From Pseudomonas fluorescens (lineage in GTDB: Bacteria; Pseudomonadota; Gammaproteobacteria; Pseudomonadales; Pseudomonadaceae): DNA of 60,415 bases. The translations under genes were made by a program, and so were the position numbers. The notes below the pieces were generated by a model. It was not told the DNA's origin. It did no database searches and saw only the letters and a program-made list of their open reading frames with translations. Numbering within the stretch: position 1 is the first letter of the stretch; every line of letters begins with the position of its first letter. The stretch spans positions 1 to 60,415 of the forward strand of contig NZ_VCNJ01000073.1 in NCBI RefSeq assembly GCF_005938625.1. Direction: 5' to 3'. Positions 8,375-16,557 of this stretch are shown one piece after another.

Positions 8375-9163
8375 ATGACCCGTTACGCACTGATCACCGG
8401 CGCCTCCAGCGGCATCGGCCTGGCGATGGCCGAAGCACTGGCCCGGCGTGGCCGCAGCCTGATACTGGTGGCAAGACAGCGTGATCAGCTGGAAAGTATT
8501 GCAATAGAACTGACTCAACGCTTTGGCGTAGAAGTGCTGTTCCGCGCCTGCGATCTGGGCGAGCCACTGCGTCTGTCCGGCTTCCTGCTGGAACTGGAAG
8601 AAGGTGACCGGCAGATCGACTTGCTGGTCAATTGCGCCGGTATCGGCACCTGCGGCCCGTTTCTCGCGCAGGACTGGATGACCGAGCAGGATCTGATCGA
8701 AGTGAACATCCTCGCCCTTACCCGTCTCTGCCACGCCATTGGCAACAGCATGGCGTTGCAGGGTGGCGGGCAGATTCTCAATGTCGCCTCGGTGGCCGCG
8801 TTCAATCCCGGCCCATGGATGAGCACTTACTACGCCAGCAAGGCGTATGTGCTGCACTTCTCCGAAGCCTTGCGAGTTGAGCTAAAACAGAGTGCTGTGA
8901 AGGTCTCGGTGCTCTGCCCAGGGCCGACACGCACGGCATTTTTCCGTACGGCGCAACTGAACAGCGACAAACTCAAAGACAGCAAATTGCTGATGAGCCC
9001 CGAGGAGGTCGCGCTGTACACCGTGCGCGCCCTCGACAAGAACCGGGCGATCATCATTCCGGGACGCCGCAACCGCTGGTTCGCCTTTTTGCCGCGACTC
9101 GGTTCGCGCTGGCTTAATCGCACCATTGTCGGCATGGTCAACAAGGCTTACTGCCCGCGCTGA
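8375..9163 (+). CDS. SDR family NAD(P)-dependent oxidoreductase
   Basis: Classical short-chain dehydrogenase of 262 aa. The Rossmann motif TGASSGIG is at residues 8-15, the NCAG stretch at 86-89, and the catalytic set S139, Y152 and K156 is intact (YYASK). The ATG at 8375 was chosen because GGAGA lies 6-10 nt upstream; an alternative ATG at 8363 overlaps that ribosome-binding site. The C-terminal tail is basic and hydrophobic, so membrane association is possible. The substrate is unknown. Confidence 0.88.
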   Translation: MTRYALITGASSGIGLAMAEALARRGRSLILVARQRDQLESIAIELTQRFGVEVLFRACDLGEPLRLSGFLLELEEGDRQIDLLVNCAGIGTCGPFLAQDWMTEQDLIEVNILALTRLCHAIGNSMALQGGGQILNVASVAAFNPGPWMSTYYASKAYVLHFSEALRVELKQSAVKVSVLCPGPTRTAFFRTAQLNSDKLKDSKLLMSPEEVALYTVRALDKNRAIIIPGRRNRWFAFLPRLGSRWLNRTIVGMVNKAYCPR

Positions 9164-9244
9164 AATGCCCTACAGGTAAAACACTGGGCGGGATAAGCCG
9201 CCCTGCGTACACTCAGACCAGCCCAAACAACGGAGAAAACAGCA

Positions 9245-9583
9245 GTGGATACTCTGTTCACCAAGATCATCAACCGGGAAATCCCGGCCAAGATCATTTA
9301 CGAGGACGACCAGGTCCTGGCGTTCCACGACATCGCCCCTCAGGCACCGGTGCATTTCCTGGTGATCCCGAAAAAACCGGTGCGCACCCTCAATGACCTG
9401 ACTGAAGACGACAAGGCACTGGCCGGGCACATTCTGTTCACCGCGCAGCGTCTGGCGCTGGAGCTAGGTTGCGAGGAAGGCTTCCGCGTGGTGATGAACT
9501 GCAATGAAAAGGGTGGGCAGACCGTCTACCACATTCATATGCACGTACTCGGTCAGCGCCAGATGAACTGGCCACCGGGCTGA
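9245..9583 (+). CDS. HIT family purine nucleoside phosphoramidase, HinT-like
   Basis: Small cytosolic nucleotide hydrolase of 112 aa. The histidine triad HIHMHV is at residues 96-101, and DTLFTKIINREIPAKIIYEDD is the typical HinT N-terminus. The family hydrolyses AMP-lysine and aminoacyl-adenylates; the physiological role in Pseudomonas is not established. The gene is followed by a single REP element. Confidence 0.92.
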   Translation: MDTLFTKIINREIPAKIIYEDDQVLAFHDIAPQAPVHFLVIPKKPVRTLNDLTEDDKALAGHILFTAQRLALELGCEEGFRVVMNCNEKGGQTVYHIHMHVLGQRQMNWPPG

Positions 9584-9600
9584 TACCCAGCAAACCTGCG

Positions 9601-9628
9601 TGTAGGAGCTGCCGAAGGCTGCTCCTGC
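9601..9628. repeat. Single REP-like palindrome
   Basis: An imperfect palindrome, TGTAGGAGCTGCCG followed by AAGGCTGCTCCTGCA, of the Pseudomonas GTAGGAGC REP class lies between the HIT gene and coq7. Confidence 0.75.
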
Positions 9629-9721
9629 ATCAAGCGCATCAACGGTGGCAAATGACCCAGCGCAAACCTTCCCCGGCCGATTCGGTTAAACTGGCCGCCG
9701 AGATTCTTCCCGGAGGTCAGC

Positions 9722-10369
9722 ATGACTACCCAACGTCACTACTCGCCGATTGACCGTCTTCTGCTGCAAGCCGATGCCGCGATGCGTACCCTGCTGCCCT
9801 TCAGTGGCCAGCCGTACCGTCCGTCGCCAGCGATTCTGCAACCGGAAACGCAAATGAGCGACGAGGACACCCGCCACGTTGCCGGCCTGATGCGCATCAA
9901 CCATACCGGTGAAGTCTGCGCCCAGGCGCTGTATCAAGGGCAGGCGTTGACTGCCAAGCTACCGCAGGTACGCGAGGCCATGGAGCACGCTGCCGAAGAA
10001 GAAATTGATCATCTGGTTTGGTGCGAGCAACGCATTCACCAGTTGGGCAGCCATACCAGCGTTTTGAATCCGCTGTTTTACGGGATGTCGTTCGGGATTG
10101 GCGCGGTGGCCGGATTGATCAGCGACAAGGTCAGCCTCGGGTTTGTCGCGGCGACCGAGCATCAGGTGTGCAAGCATCTGAACGAGCATCTGGAACAGTT
10201 GCCGGCTGAGGACGAAAAGTCCCGTGCGATTCTGGAGCAGATGCGCATTGATGAAGAACATCATGCGGAAAGTGCGCTGGAGGCTGGGGGGTTCCGTTTT
10301 CCGGCACCGGTGAAGTTCGGGATGAGTATTCTGGCCAAGGTGATGACCAAGAGTACTTATCGGATCTGA
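9722..10369 (+). CDS. coq7: Demethoxyubiquinone hydroxylase Coq7
   Basis: Di-iron monooxygenase of 215 aa that hydroxylates the ring in the penultimate step of ubiquinone synthesis. The carboxylate-bridged di-iron ligands are visible in two repeats: NHTGEVCAQALY with EEEIDHLVWC, and EHLEQLP with RIDEEHHAESA. The start ATG has a good GGAGGTC ribosome-binding site. It is convergent with speD, with a terminator between them. Confidence 0.95.
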   Translation: MTTQRHYSPIDRLLLQADAAMRTLLPFSGQPYRPSPAILQPETQMSDEDTRHVAGLMRINHTGEVCAQALYQGQALTAKLPQVREAMEHAAEEEIDHLVWCEQRIHQLGSHTSVLNPLFYGMSFGIGAVAGLISDKVSLGFVAATEHQVCKHLNEHLEQLPAEDEKSRAILEQMRIDEEHHAESALEAGGFRFPAPVKFGMSILAKVMTKSTYRI

Positions 10370-10394
10370 GAACGGTATTGCTGCAGAGTGCCCC

Positions 10395-10418
10395 TTCGCG
10401 AGCAGGCTCGCTCCCACA
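10395..10418. repeat. Single REP element
   Basis: A 24-nt copy of the TTCGCGAGCAGGCTCGCTCC-type palindrome lies just before the coq7/speD terminator. Confidence 0.8.
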
Positions 10419-10437
10419 GGGGTTCGTGGCAGAAATG

Positions 10438-10466
10438 AAAAAGGCGACCGAAAGGTCGCCTTTTTT
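10438..10466. terminator. Bidirectional terminator between coq7 and speD
   Basis: A 12-bp stem AAAAAGGCGACC / GGTCGCCTTTTT with a GAAA tetraloop, flanked by A and T runs, serves both convergent genes. Confidence 0.9.
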
Positions 10467-10479
10467 GTGCCCGGGGATC

Positions 10480-11274
10480 TTAGGTCGGCATGTTGCGCGC
10501 GTAGAAGATTTCGAGCATTTCGTGTTTCACCCGGTCGGTCACCTGAGCGCGTTGCTCGGGAGACAGGTTGCTGGTGGCGTCGCCGAACAGGTAGTTATCC
10601 AGTTCGAAGTTCTTCAGCAGCATTTTGGTGTGGAACAGGTTTTCCTGGTACACGTTCACGTCGGTCATCTGATACGCGTCGCGAGTGTCTTCGGAGAGGT
10701 AGTTCTGGATCGAATTGATCTCGTGGTCGATGAAGTGCTTGTTGCCTTCAACGTCACGGGTGAAGCCGCGCACACGGTAATCCACAGTCACGATGTCCGA
10801 ATCGAACTGGTGAATGAGGAAATTGAGCGCTTTCAGCGGTGAGATGACACCACAAGTCGACACGTCGATGTCCACACGGAACGTTGCAATACCGTCGTCC
10901 GGATGGATTTCCGGGTAGGTGTGCACCGTAATGTGGCTCTTGTCGAGGTGGGCCAGGATAATTTCGGGCAATGGGCCCGGCGACTCTTCGATCTGGCTTT
11001 CTGTCGGGGTTACCGGCTCTTCAGAAATCAGAATCGTGACGCTGGCGCCCTGAGGTTCATAGTCCTGACTGGCAATGTTCAGGATGTTGGCACCAATGAT
11101 CTCGACAACTTCTGTGAGAATCTGCGTCAGGCGTTTCGCGTTGTACTCTTGATTGATGTACTCAACGTAAGCCTGCTGGTCTTGCGGGGTTTCCGCGTAG
11201 CAGATGTCATAGATGTTGAAGCTCAAGGTCTTTGTCAGGTTATTGAACCCGTGGAGCTTGAGTTTGCTTTTCAC
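10480..11274 (-). CDS. speD: S-adenosylmethionine decarboxylase proenzyme
   Basis: Pyruvoyl enzyme making the aminopropyl donor for spermidine; 264 aa. The self-processing site is K112-S113 (HLDKSHITVHTYPE); S113 becomes the pyruvoyl group. This long form matches E. coli-type AdoMetDC. A GTG start at 11274 (VKSKLKLHGFNNLTKTL) is preferred; the in-frame extension upstream to 11316 is not family-like. Confidence 0.94.
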   Translation of the reverse strand: MKSKLKLHGFNNLTKTLSFNIYDICYAETPQDQQAYVEYINQEYNAKRLTQILTEVVEIIGANILNIASQDYEPQGASVTILISEEPVTPTESQIEESPGPLPEIILAHLDKSHITVHTYPEIHPDDGIATFRVDIDVSTCGVISPLKALNFLIHQFDSDIVTVDYRVRGFTRDVEGNKHFIDHEINSIQNYLSEDTRDAYQMTDVNVYQENLFHTKMLLKNFELDNYLFGDATSNLSPEQRAQVTDRVKHEMLEIFYARNMPT

Positions 11275-11511
11275 CGTTAAAAACTCTCTATGTATGCGGC
11301 CCGGCCGCGTGATCAAGCATGCCCGTCAAGTGCGAACGACGCACCTGCGTAGGACGGTTAACACCTCTTCGCGATGGCGATTTTGGTTATCTGTTCAGGC
11401 GGCTGATCCGTCGGCTGACCGATCACTGCCCTGAAAAAAGTGGCGCATTATGCAGACGTCAGCGGGGGATCGCCAGAGTCTGCACTGCTTTTATGATAGT
11501 TGAATGTCGGA

Positions 11512-11934
11512 TCAACCGAGTTCGACGATTTCGTAGTCGTGGGTGATTGCGACGCCGGCCGCGCCGAGCATGATCGAGGCCGAGCAATACTTCTCGGCGG
11601 ACAACTCGATGGCGCGCTTGACCTGGGCTTCTTTCAAGCCACGGCCCTTGACCACGAAATGCATGTGGATCTTGGTGAATACCTTCGGATCTTCGGTCGC
11701 GCGCTCTGCTTCAAGGAAGGCTTCGCAGCTTTCAACAGCCTGGCGGGACTTCTTCAGAATGCTGACCACGTCGAAATTGCTGCAACCGCCAACGCCCAGC
11801 AGGAGCATTTCCATCGGGCGAACACCCAGATTACGACCACCGGCGTCCGGTGGACCGTCCATCACCACGACATGACCGCTGCCGGATTCGCCGAGGAACA
11901 TGGCTTCGCCAGCCCATTGGATGCGTGCCTTCAT
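11512..11934 (-). CDS. OsmC family protein
   Basis: OsmC/YhfA-type protein of 140 aa, a family including thiol peroxidases. The conserved GGCSNFDVVSILKKSRQ around residues 50-66 holds one cysteine, and the second is in AEKYCSASIML. The ATG at 11934 follows a GTGGAG ribosome-binding site; a TTG two codons upstream is less likely. The position beside vfr is the same in PAO1, from memory. The peroxidase substrate is not known. Confidence 0.88.
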   Translation of the reverse strand: MKARIQWAGEAMFLGESGSGHVVVMDGPPDAGGRNLGVRPMEMLLLGVGGCSNFDVVSILKKSRQAVESCEAFLEAERATEDPKVFTKIHMHFVVKGRGLKEAQVKRAIELSAEKYCSASIMLGAAGVAITHDYEIVELG

Positions 11935-12171
11935 CGCCAAGACTCCACTGTAGAAAAAAGGGTCGCCAGCTTAGCACAGCGCCCCGGCCTGACAGCGAGC
12001 GCAGATCCTAGGACGGATGCCTTCGGGACGTAGGTAATTTCTCGAATTTTCGACGAAGTGTCTGTTAAGCTGGCGCCAATTCGCTGGCGCCCATGCCAGC
12101 TGTGTAGCGACCGCCTTCAGCGCCTCATAAAAAAATCAAACATCACCGTGCAGTCTTTTCGGGATACAACC

Positions 12172-12816
12172 ATGGTTGCTATTACCCCCACACCCAAGAT
12201 CAAGAACCTCGACAAGCTGTTGATGCATTGTCAGCGCCGTCGCCATGCGGCCAAGAGCAACATCATCTGTGCCGGCGATCGCTCGGACACGCTGTACTTC
12301 ATCATCAAAGGCTCGGTAACGATCCTGATCGAGGATGACGATGGCCGCGAGATGATCATCGCTTACCTCAACGCTGGAGATTTCTTTGGTGAGCTGGGTC
12401 TGTTCGAGCAAGCGGGTCAAGAACAGGAACGCAGCGCCTGGGTGCGGGCCAAGGTCGAATGCGAAACGGCGGAAATCAGCTACGCCAAGTTCCGCGAATT
12501 GTCGCAGCAGGATCCAGACATTCTTTACGTACTCAGCGGACAAATCGCACAACGTCTGCGCAACACCACACGCAAGGTTGGCGATCTGGCGTTCTTCGAT
12601 GTCACCGGTCGAGTTGCGCGTTGTCTGCTGGAACTGTGCAAACAACCCGATGCGATGACTCACCCTGACGGTATGCAGATCAAGGTGACCCGTCAGGAAA
12701 TCGGCCGGATTGTCGGTTGTTCGCGGGAGATGGTCGGTCGCGTCCTCAAGGATCTTGAAGAACGCAACCTGGTCGATGTGAAAGGCAAGACCATGGTGGT
12801 CTTCGGCACGCGCTAA
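12172..12816 (+). CDS. vfr: cAMP-activated global regulator Vfr (CRP homolog)
   Basis: Dimeric transcription factor of 214 aa. The N-terminal cyclic-nucleotide domain has the FGELGLFE and ERSAWVRA ligand-contact segments at about residues 72-93. The C-terminal helix-turn-helix is VTRQEIGRIVGCSREMVGRVL. In Pseudomonas Vfr controls secretion, motility and quorum-sensing genes; in the fluorescens/putida group CRP/Vfr has a narrower role. An in-frame extension to 12058 has no family character; the ATG at 12172 gives the usual MVAITPTPKIKNLDKLL. Confidence 0.95.
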   Translation: MVAITPTPKIKNLDKLLMHCQRRRHAAKSNIICAGDRSDTLYFIIKGSVTILIEDDDGREMIIAYLNAGDFFGELGLFEQAGQEQERSAWVRAKVECETAEISYAKFRELSQQDPDILYVLSGQIAQRLRNTTRKVGDLAFFDVTGRVARCLLELCKQPDAMTHPDGMQIKVTRQEIGRIVGCSREMVGRVLKDLEERNLVDVKGKTMVVFGTR

Positions 12817-12825
12817 GCCCGAATA

Positions 12826-13527
12826 TCAGGCGCTGTACATCTGCGCCAGCATTAGACGAAACAGCTCATCGAGACGCGCCAAGGCCTGTGGCGCGTTGAA
12901 TTTCTCATGCAGGGCGATGTGGCTCTCCGCCCGCACCCGCTGCTCCAGGCCGCACGCTTCGTTGAAGCGATTGACCGCGGCGACCATCGATTCGCGCTCG
13001 TTATCCATCAGCATCGCACCGTGCACCAGACCGACCGGACGCTGTCCGCCCTGACTCTGGCGCCAGCGCTGGGCGGTGCCGACCATTTTGCGGCCGTCGA
13101 GATTGACGTTGAAACGTCCGTCGCAAAAGGCGCCGTCGATTTCGCCCAGCGATGATGTGCCACCCAACTCGTCCAGCAACTGACAGATCGGATCGCACAG
13201 ACGGCGGTAGCCGGTTTCGATGCGGTTCAGATCGCCTTCGCTGCGTGGGGGTGCGTAGACCAGAGCGATATTGATCGTGGCGGCTGATTGCGGGACGGGT
13301 TCGCCACCGGTTTCGCGTAGCAGGACGGGCCAGCCAGCGGCGGCAGAGACTTCGCAGGCGTAATCGAAGCCCGGAAGACGACTGAGGCGACGTGGCATGA
13401 CCAAGGCGCAATCGCTGGGTTGCCAGAACAGCAGGCCGAATTCGGAGTCGCCGGCGCAGACCGAGGCCAGCAAATCCTGTTCGGCTTGCAGGCCGGCTTC
13501 GATGGTCAGGGGGATTGGCAGCGACAT
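12826..13527 (-). CDS. Lipoate--protein ligase (LplA/BPL) family protein
   Basis: Protein of 233 aa with the biotin/lipoate ligase fold: RETGGEPVPQ resembles the RxxGGG-type loop and VNLDGRKMVGTAQRW contains the conserved lysine region. The third G of RRXGGG is replaced here (RETGGE), so activity as a true lipoate ligase is uncertain; a lipoyl or octanoyl transferase role is possible. The ATG at 13527 has GGAG upstream and is preferred over 13551. It is convergent with vfr, with only 9 bp between the stops. Confidence 0.75.
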   Translation of the reverse strand: MSLPIPLTIEAGLQAEQDLLASVCAGDSEFGLLFWQPSDCALVMPRRLSRLPGFDYACEVSAAAGWPVLLRETGGEPVPQSAATINIALVYAPPRSEGDLNRIETGYRRLCDPICQLLDELGGTSSLGEIDGAFCDGRFNVNLDGRKMVGTAQRWRQSQGGQRPVGLVHGAMLMDNERESMVAAVNRFNEACGLEQRVRAESHIALHEKFNAPQALARLDELFRLMLAQMYSA

Positions 13528-13573
13528 GGAGGGCTCCGGCAGAGTGAACATCTTTAGCGGATTTTAGGGCCTC

Positions 13574-13638
13574 TTCGCGAGCAAGCTCGCTCCCACAGGA
13601 GAAATGCATTCCAATGTGGGAGCGAGCTTGCTCGCGAA
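13574..13638. repeat. Inverted REP pair (BIME)
   Basis: Two 24-nt REP copies (13574-13597 and 13615-13638) are perfect inverted complements across a 17-nt spacer. They lie between the ligase-like gene and the trpC stop. Confidence 0.9.
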
Positions 13639-13663
13639 AGGGTCGACTCAGTCTGAAAGAATA

Positions 13664-14500
13664 TCAGTCGAGGGTCGAACCGCTGATCGAAGTACCACGC
13701 TCCGGGAAGAACAGTCGCTGCAGTTCAGTGCCCGGATTTTCCGCACGCATGAACGCTTCGCCGACCAGGAACGAGTACACGTCACTGATTTCCATCAACT
13801 CGACATCGGCGCGGTTGAGGATGCCGCTCTCAGTGATCACCAGACGATCGCGCGGAATGCGCGGTAACAGATCAAGTGTGGTTTCAAGGCTGACCTCGAA
13901 GGTGTGCAGATTACGGTTGTTGACCCCGACCAGCGGCGTGTCGAGGGTTTTCAATGCGCGCTCCAGCTCATCGCCATCGTGCACTTCGACCAGCACATCA
14001 AGACCAACACCTTTGGCAACCGAAGCCAGTTCAGCCATTTTCACGTCATCCAGCGCGGAGACGATCAACAGCACACAGTCGGCGCCCAGCGCACGGGCTT
14101 CGACGATCTGGTACGGATCAATCATGAAGTCCTTGCGGATCACCGGCAGGCTGCACGCGGCACGGGCCTGCTGCAGGTACGCATCGGCGCCCTGGAAGTA
14201 ATCGATGTCGGTCAGTACGGAAAGACAGGTCGCCCCACCCTTCTCGTAACTTTTGGCGATGTCGGCGGGAACGAAGTTCTCGCGGATCACGCCTTTGCTT
14301 GGCGAAGCCTTTTTGATTTCGGCAATCACCGCAGGCTGCTTCTTCTTGGCTTGCGCCAGCAATGCCTGGGCAAAACCGCGGGGTGCATCGGCCGCCTTGG
14401 CCAGACTTTCCAGCTCGCTCAGGCTGACGCGAGCACTACGCTCGGCGACTTCCTGAACTTTGCGGGCCAGAATGTTTTCCAGAACCGTCGGTACACTCAT
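13664..14500 (-). CDS. trpC: Indole-3-glycerol phosphate synthase
   Basis: TIM-barrel enzyme of 278 aa closing the indole ring in tryptophan synthesis; not fused to TrpF, as usual in Pseudomonas. Conserved segments are AEIKKASPSKGVI (substrate-binding Lys and catalytic Glu region), LPVIRKDFMIDPYQI and GVNNRNLHTFEV. It overlaps trpD by 4 nt (ATGA), so translation is coupled. Last gene of trpGDC. Confidence 0.96.
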   Translation of the reverse strand: MSVPTVLENILARKVQEVAERSARVSLSELESLAKAADAPRGFAQALLAQAKKKQPAVIAEIKKASPSKGVIRENFVPADIAKSYEKGGATCLSVLTDIDYFQGADAYLQQARAACSLPVIRKDFMIDPYQIVEARALGADCVLLIVSALDDVKMAELASVAKGVGLDVLVEVHDGDELERALKTLDTPLVGVNNRNLHTFEVSLETTLDLLPRIPRDRLVITESGILNRADVELMEISDVYSFLVGEAFMRAENPGTELQRLFFPERGTSISGSTLD

Positions 14501-15546
14501 CCCTCATTCTCCACTTTGAATACCGCGGTAAAGGCACCCAGCTCCTCGAGTTTTTCCCGAGCAAGACCAGTGTGCAAAGCGTCGTGCGCAAGCTCGACAC
14601 CCTGTTTCAAACTGCTGGCCACGTCAGCGGCATACAGCGCAGCGCCGGCGTTAAGCACAATCATTTCGGCAGCTTTCTGGCCGTTTTCGGTCTTGCGCTT
14701 GCCCAATGCATCGCGGATCAGTGCCAGCGAGGCTTCCGGGCCTTCGACCGACAAACCGTGCAGGCTCTGGCTTTTCATGCCGAGGTCTTCCGGCTCGACC
14801 CAATATTCGCTGATCTCGTTGTTCTTCAGCTCGGCAACAAAGGTCGGCGCGGCGAGACTGAACTCGTCCAGGCCATCCTTCGAATGCACCACCAGCACAT
14901 GCTTGCTGCCCAGGCGCTGCAAGACTTCGGCCAATGGCCGGCACAGCGCCTGAGTAAACACCCCCACCACCTGATGTTTCACACCGGCCGGATTCGTAAG
15001 CGGGCCGAGCATGTTGAACAGCGTACGCAGGCCGAGGTCGCGGCGCGGGCCGGCGGCGTACTTCATGGCTTTGTGGTGAGTCTGGGCGAACATGAAACCG
15101 ATGCCGACGTTGTCGATGCAACGGGCGACCTGCACCGGCGTCAGGTTCAGATAGATGCCGGCAGCTTCCAGCAGGTCGGCGCTGCCACTCTTGCCCGAGA
15201 CTGCGCGGTTGCCGTGCTTGGCCACGGTGCAACCGGCTGCCGCAACGACGAACGAAGAAGCCGTCGACACGTTGAAGATGTTTGCGCCGTCACCGCCGGT
15301 GCCAACCACATCGACCACGCCGTCGAGGGTTTTCAGTTCGACTTGATCGGCCAGCTCACGCATCACCGACACGGCACCGACGATCTCGTCGATGCTCTCG
15401 CTCTTCATCCGCATGGCCATCATGAACGCGCCAATCTGCGCGTCGCTGCATTGGCCAGTCATGATTTCGCGCATCACATCGCGCATTTCATCGGTGCTGA
15501 GGTCGAGGTGATCGACGATACGGCTCAGGGCTGTCTTGATATTCAT
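14497..15546 (-). CDS. trpD: Anthranilate phosphoribosyltransferase
   Basis: Transfers PRPP ribose to anthranilate; 349 aa. VVGTGGDGANIFNVST is the PRPP-binding loop and KHGNRAVSGKSGSADLLEA follows as expected. The N-terminal helical domain is complete. It lies 9 nt after trpG and overlaps trpC by 4 nt. Confidence 0.97.
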   Translation of the reverse strand: MNIKTALSRIVDHLDLSTDEMRDVMREIMTGQCSDAQIGAFMMAMRMKSESIDEIVGAVSVMRELADQVELKTLDGVVDVVGTGGDGANIFNVSTASSFVVAAAGCTVAKHGNRAVSGKSGSADLLEAAGIYLNLTPVQVARCIDNVGIGFMFAQTHHKAMKYAAGPRRDLGLRTLFNMLGPLTNPAGVKHQVVGVFTQALCRPLAEVLQRLGSKHVLVVHSKDGLDEFSLAAPTFVAELKNNEISEYWVEPEDLGMKSQSLHGLSVEGPEASLALIRDALGKRKTENGQKAAEMIVLNAGAALYAADVASSLKQGVELAHDALHTGLAREKLEELGAFTAVFKVENEG

Positions 15547-15555
15547 GGGAAGTCC

Positions 15556-16149
15556 TTAGCGCGTGCCGCCGGTTTGTTTGAGGAAGTTGGCAAACAGTTC
15601 ATGGCCCTGCTCGGTCAGGATCGACTCGGGGTGGAACTGTACGCCCTCAATGTTCAGGGTCTTGTGACGCAGGCCCATGATTTCGTCGACTGAACCGTCG
15701 TCGTGTTGGGTCCACGCAGTCAGTTCCAGGCAATCGGGCAAAGTATCGTGCTTGACGATCAGCGAGTGGTAACGGGTGACCGTCAACGGATGATTCAGCC
15801 CCTGGAAAACGCCCTTGTCCTCGTGGAATACCGGACTAGTCTTACCGTGCATTACCTGACGCGCGCGCACTACATCGCCGCCGAAGGCCTGGCCGATGGA
15901 CTGGTGGCCGAGGCAGACGCCGAGGATTGGCAGCTTGCCGGCAAAGTGCTTGATGGCTTCGATGGAGATGCCGGCTTCGGTCGGCGTGCACGGACCAGGG
16001 GAAACCACGATGCGCTCAGGCTTGAGGGCTACGATTTCGGCGATGGTCAGTTCGTCGTTGCGCACGACTTTGACTTCGGCACCCAGCTCGCCGAGGTACT
16101 GCACAACGTTGTAAGTAAAGGAGTCGTAGTTGTCGATCATCAGCAACAT
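15556..16149 (-). CDS. trpG: Anthranilate synthase glutamine amidotransferase subunit
   Basis: Class I glutaminase of 197 aa supplying ammonia to TrpE. The catalytic cysteine C79 sits in GVCLGHQSIGQ, and the C-terminal His-x-Glu is in VQFHPESI. The ATG at 16149 gives the family start MLLMIDNYDSFTYN; the in-frame extension to 16248 is part of the untranslated leader. The partner trpE is a separate operon 2.5 kb to the right. Expression is probably controlled by the Trp-rich leader at 16314-16400. Confidence 0.96.
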   Translation of the reverse strand: MLLMIDNYDSFTYNVVQYLGELGAEVKVVRNDELTIAEIVALKPERIVVSPGPCTPTEAGISIEAIKHFAGKLPILGVCLGHQSIGQAFGGDVVRARQVMHGKTSPVFHEDKGVFQGLNHPLTVTRYHSLIVKHDTLPDCLELTAWTQHDDGSVDEIMGLRHKTLNIEGVQFHPESILTEQGHELFANFLKQTGGTR

Positions 16150-16290
16150 GGCGTTTCGAACCTCTTGAATTCTGACTTGGAGACAGCCTTCAGATGACTT
16201 GCCCGCAGGGCGCTGCACGATGTCGGACGCAGGTAGACGCGTCGGCAAAGCGGCATTTCAAACAGGCAAGGAAGGCAAAGCGATACAGAT

Positions 16291-16303
16291 CCGGCGGGGC
16301 CGG
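16291..16303 (-). promoter_or_regulatory. GC hairpin after the trpGDC leader peptide
   Basis: In the RNA, CCGGC-CCC-GCCGG forms a short hairpin beginning about 10 nt after the leader stop codon. A very similar CCGGC/GCCGG hairpin follows the trpE leader. There is no U tract, so it is not a plain intrinsic terminator. Confidence 0.45.
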
Positions 16304-16313
16304 CAGAAAAGAT

Positions 16314-16400
16314 TCAGGCGCGCCAACGCCAGCGGGCGTGTGCCTTGATGACTTGATCCAGAAGTTTGCTGGTGATCAACACGGGGAAGGTCTCGTTCAT
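16314..16400 (-). CDS. trpGDC leader peptide (28 aa)
   Basis: A short ORF on the trpG strand: ATG at 16400 preceded by CCGGAACGT, stop TGA at 16314-16316. The peptide begins MNETFPVLIT and ends ARWRWRA, with two Trp codons near the end, the hallmark of attenuation by tryptophan starvation. Its last 24 nt are identical to the leader upstream of trpE, and the peptides align without gaps over 22 residues. From memory, attenuation of trpE and trpGDC has been reported in P. putida. It lies 164 nt upstream of trpG in a leader with no other gene. Confidence 0.8.
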   Translation of the reverse strand: MNETFPVLITSKLLDQVIKAHARWRWRA

Positions 16401-16557
16401 ACGTTCCGGCACAGTAACTTAGCTGGGCGGAGCGTGCAATATGGCCGGGGCTGCGGGAGATAAAACCGGGGAAGGATTCGCGACCGATGGCAAAACGCCG
16501 GGAGTTTTTGGTACTGTCGTTTCGTTCACCTACAACAATAAATAAACGGACTTGCTC

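Noticed and set aside
12826..13527. Calling this gene lplA or lipB outright
   Set aside because: The ligase loop is atypical (RETGGE) and the genuine lipoyl genes lie elsewhere in Pseudomonas; a family-level call is safer.
13574..13638. Possible CRISPR-like repeat array
   Set aside because: Only two palindromic copies in inverted orientation; this is a REP pair, with no spacers or cas genes.
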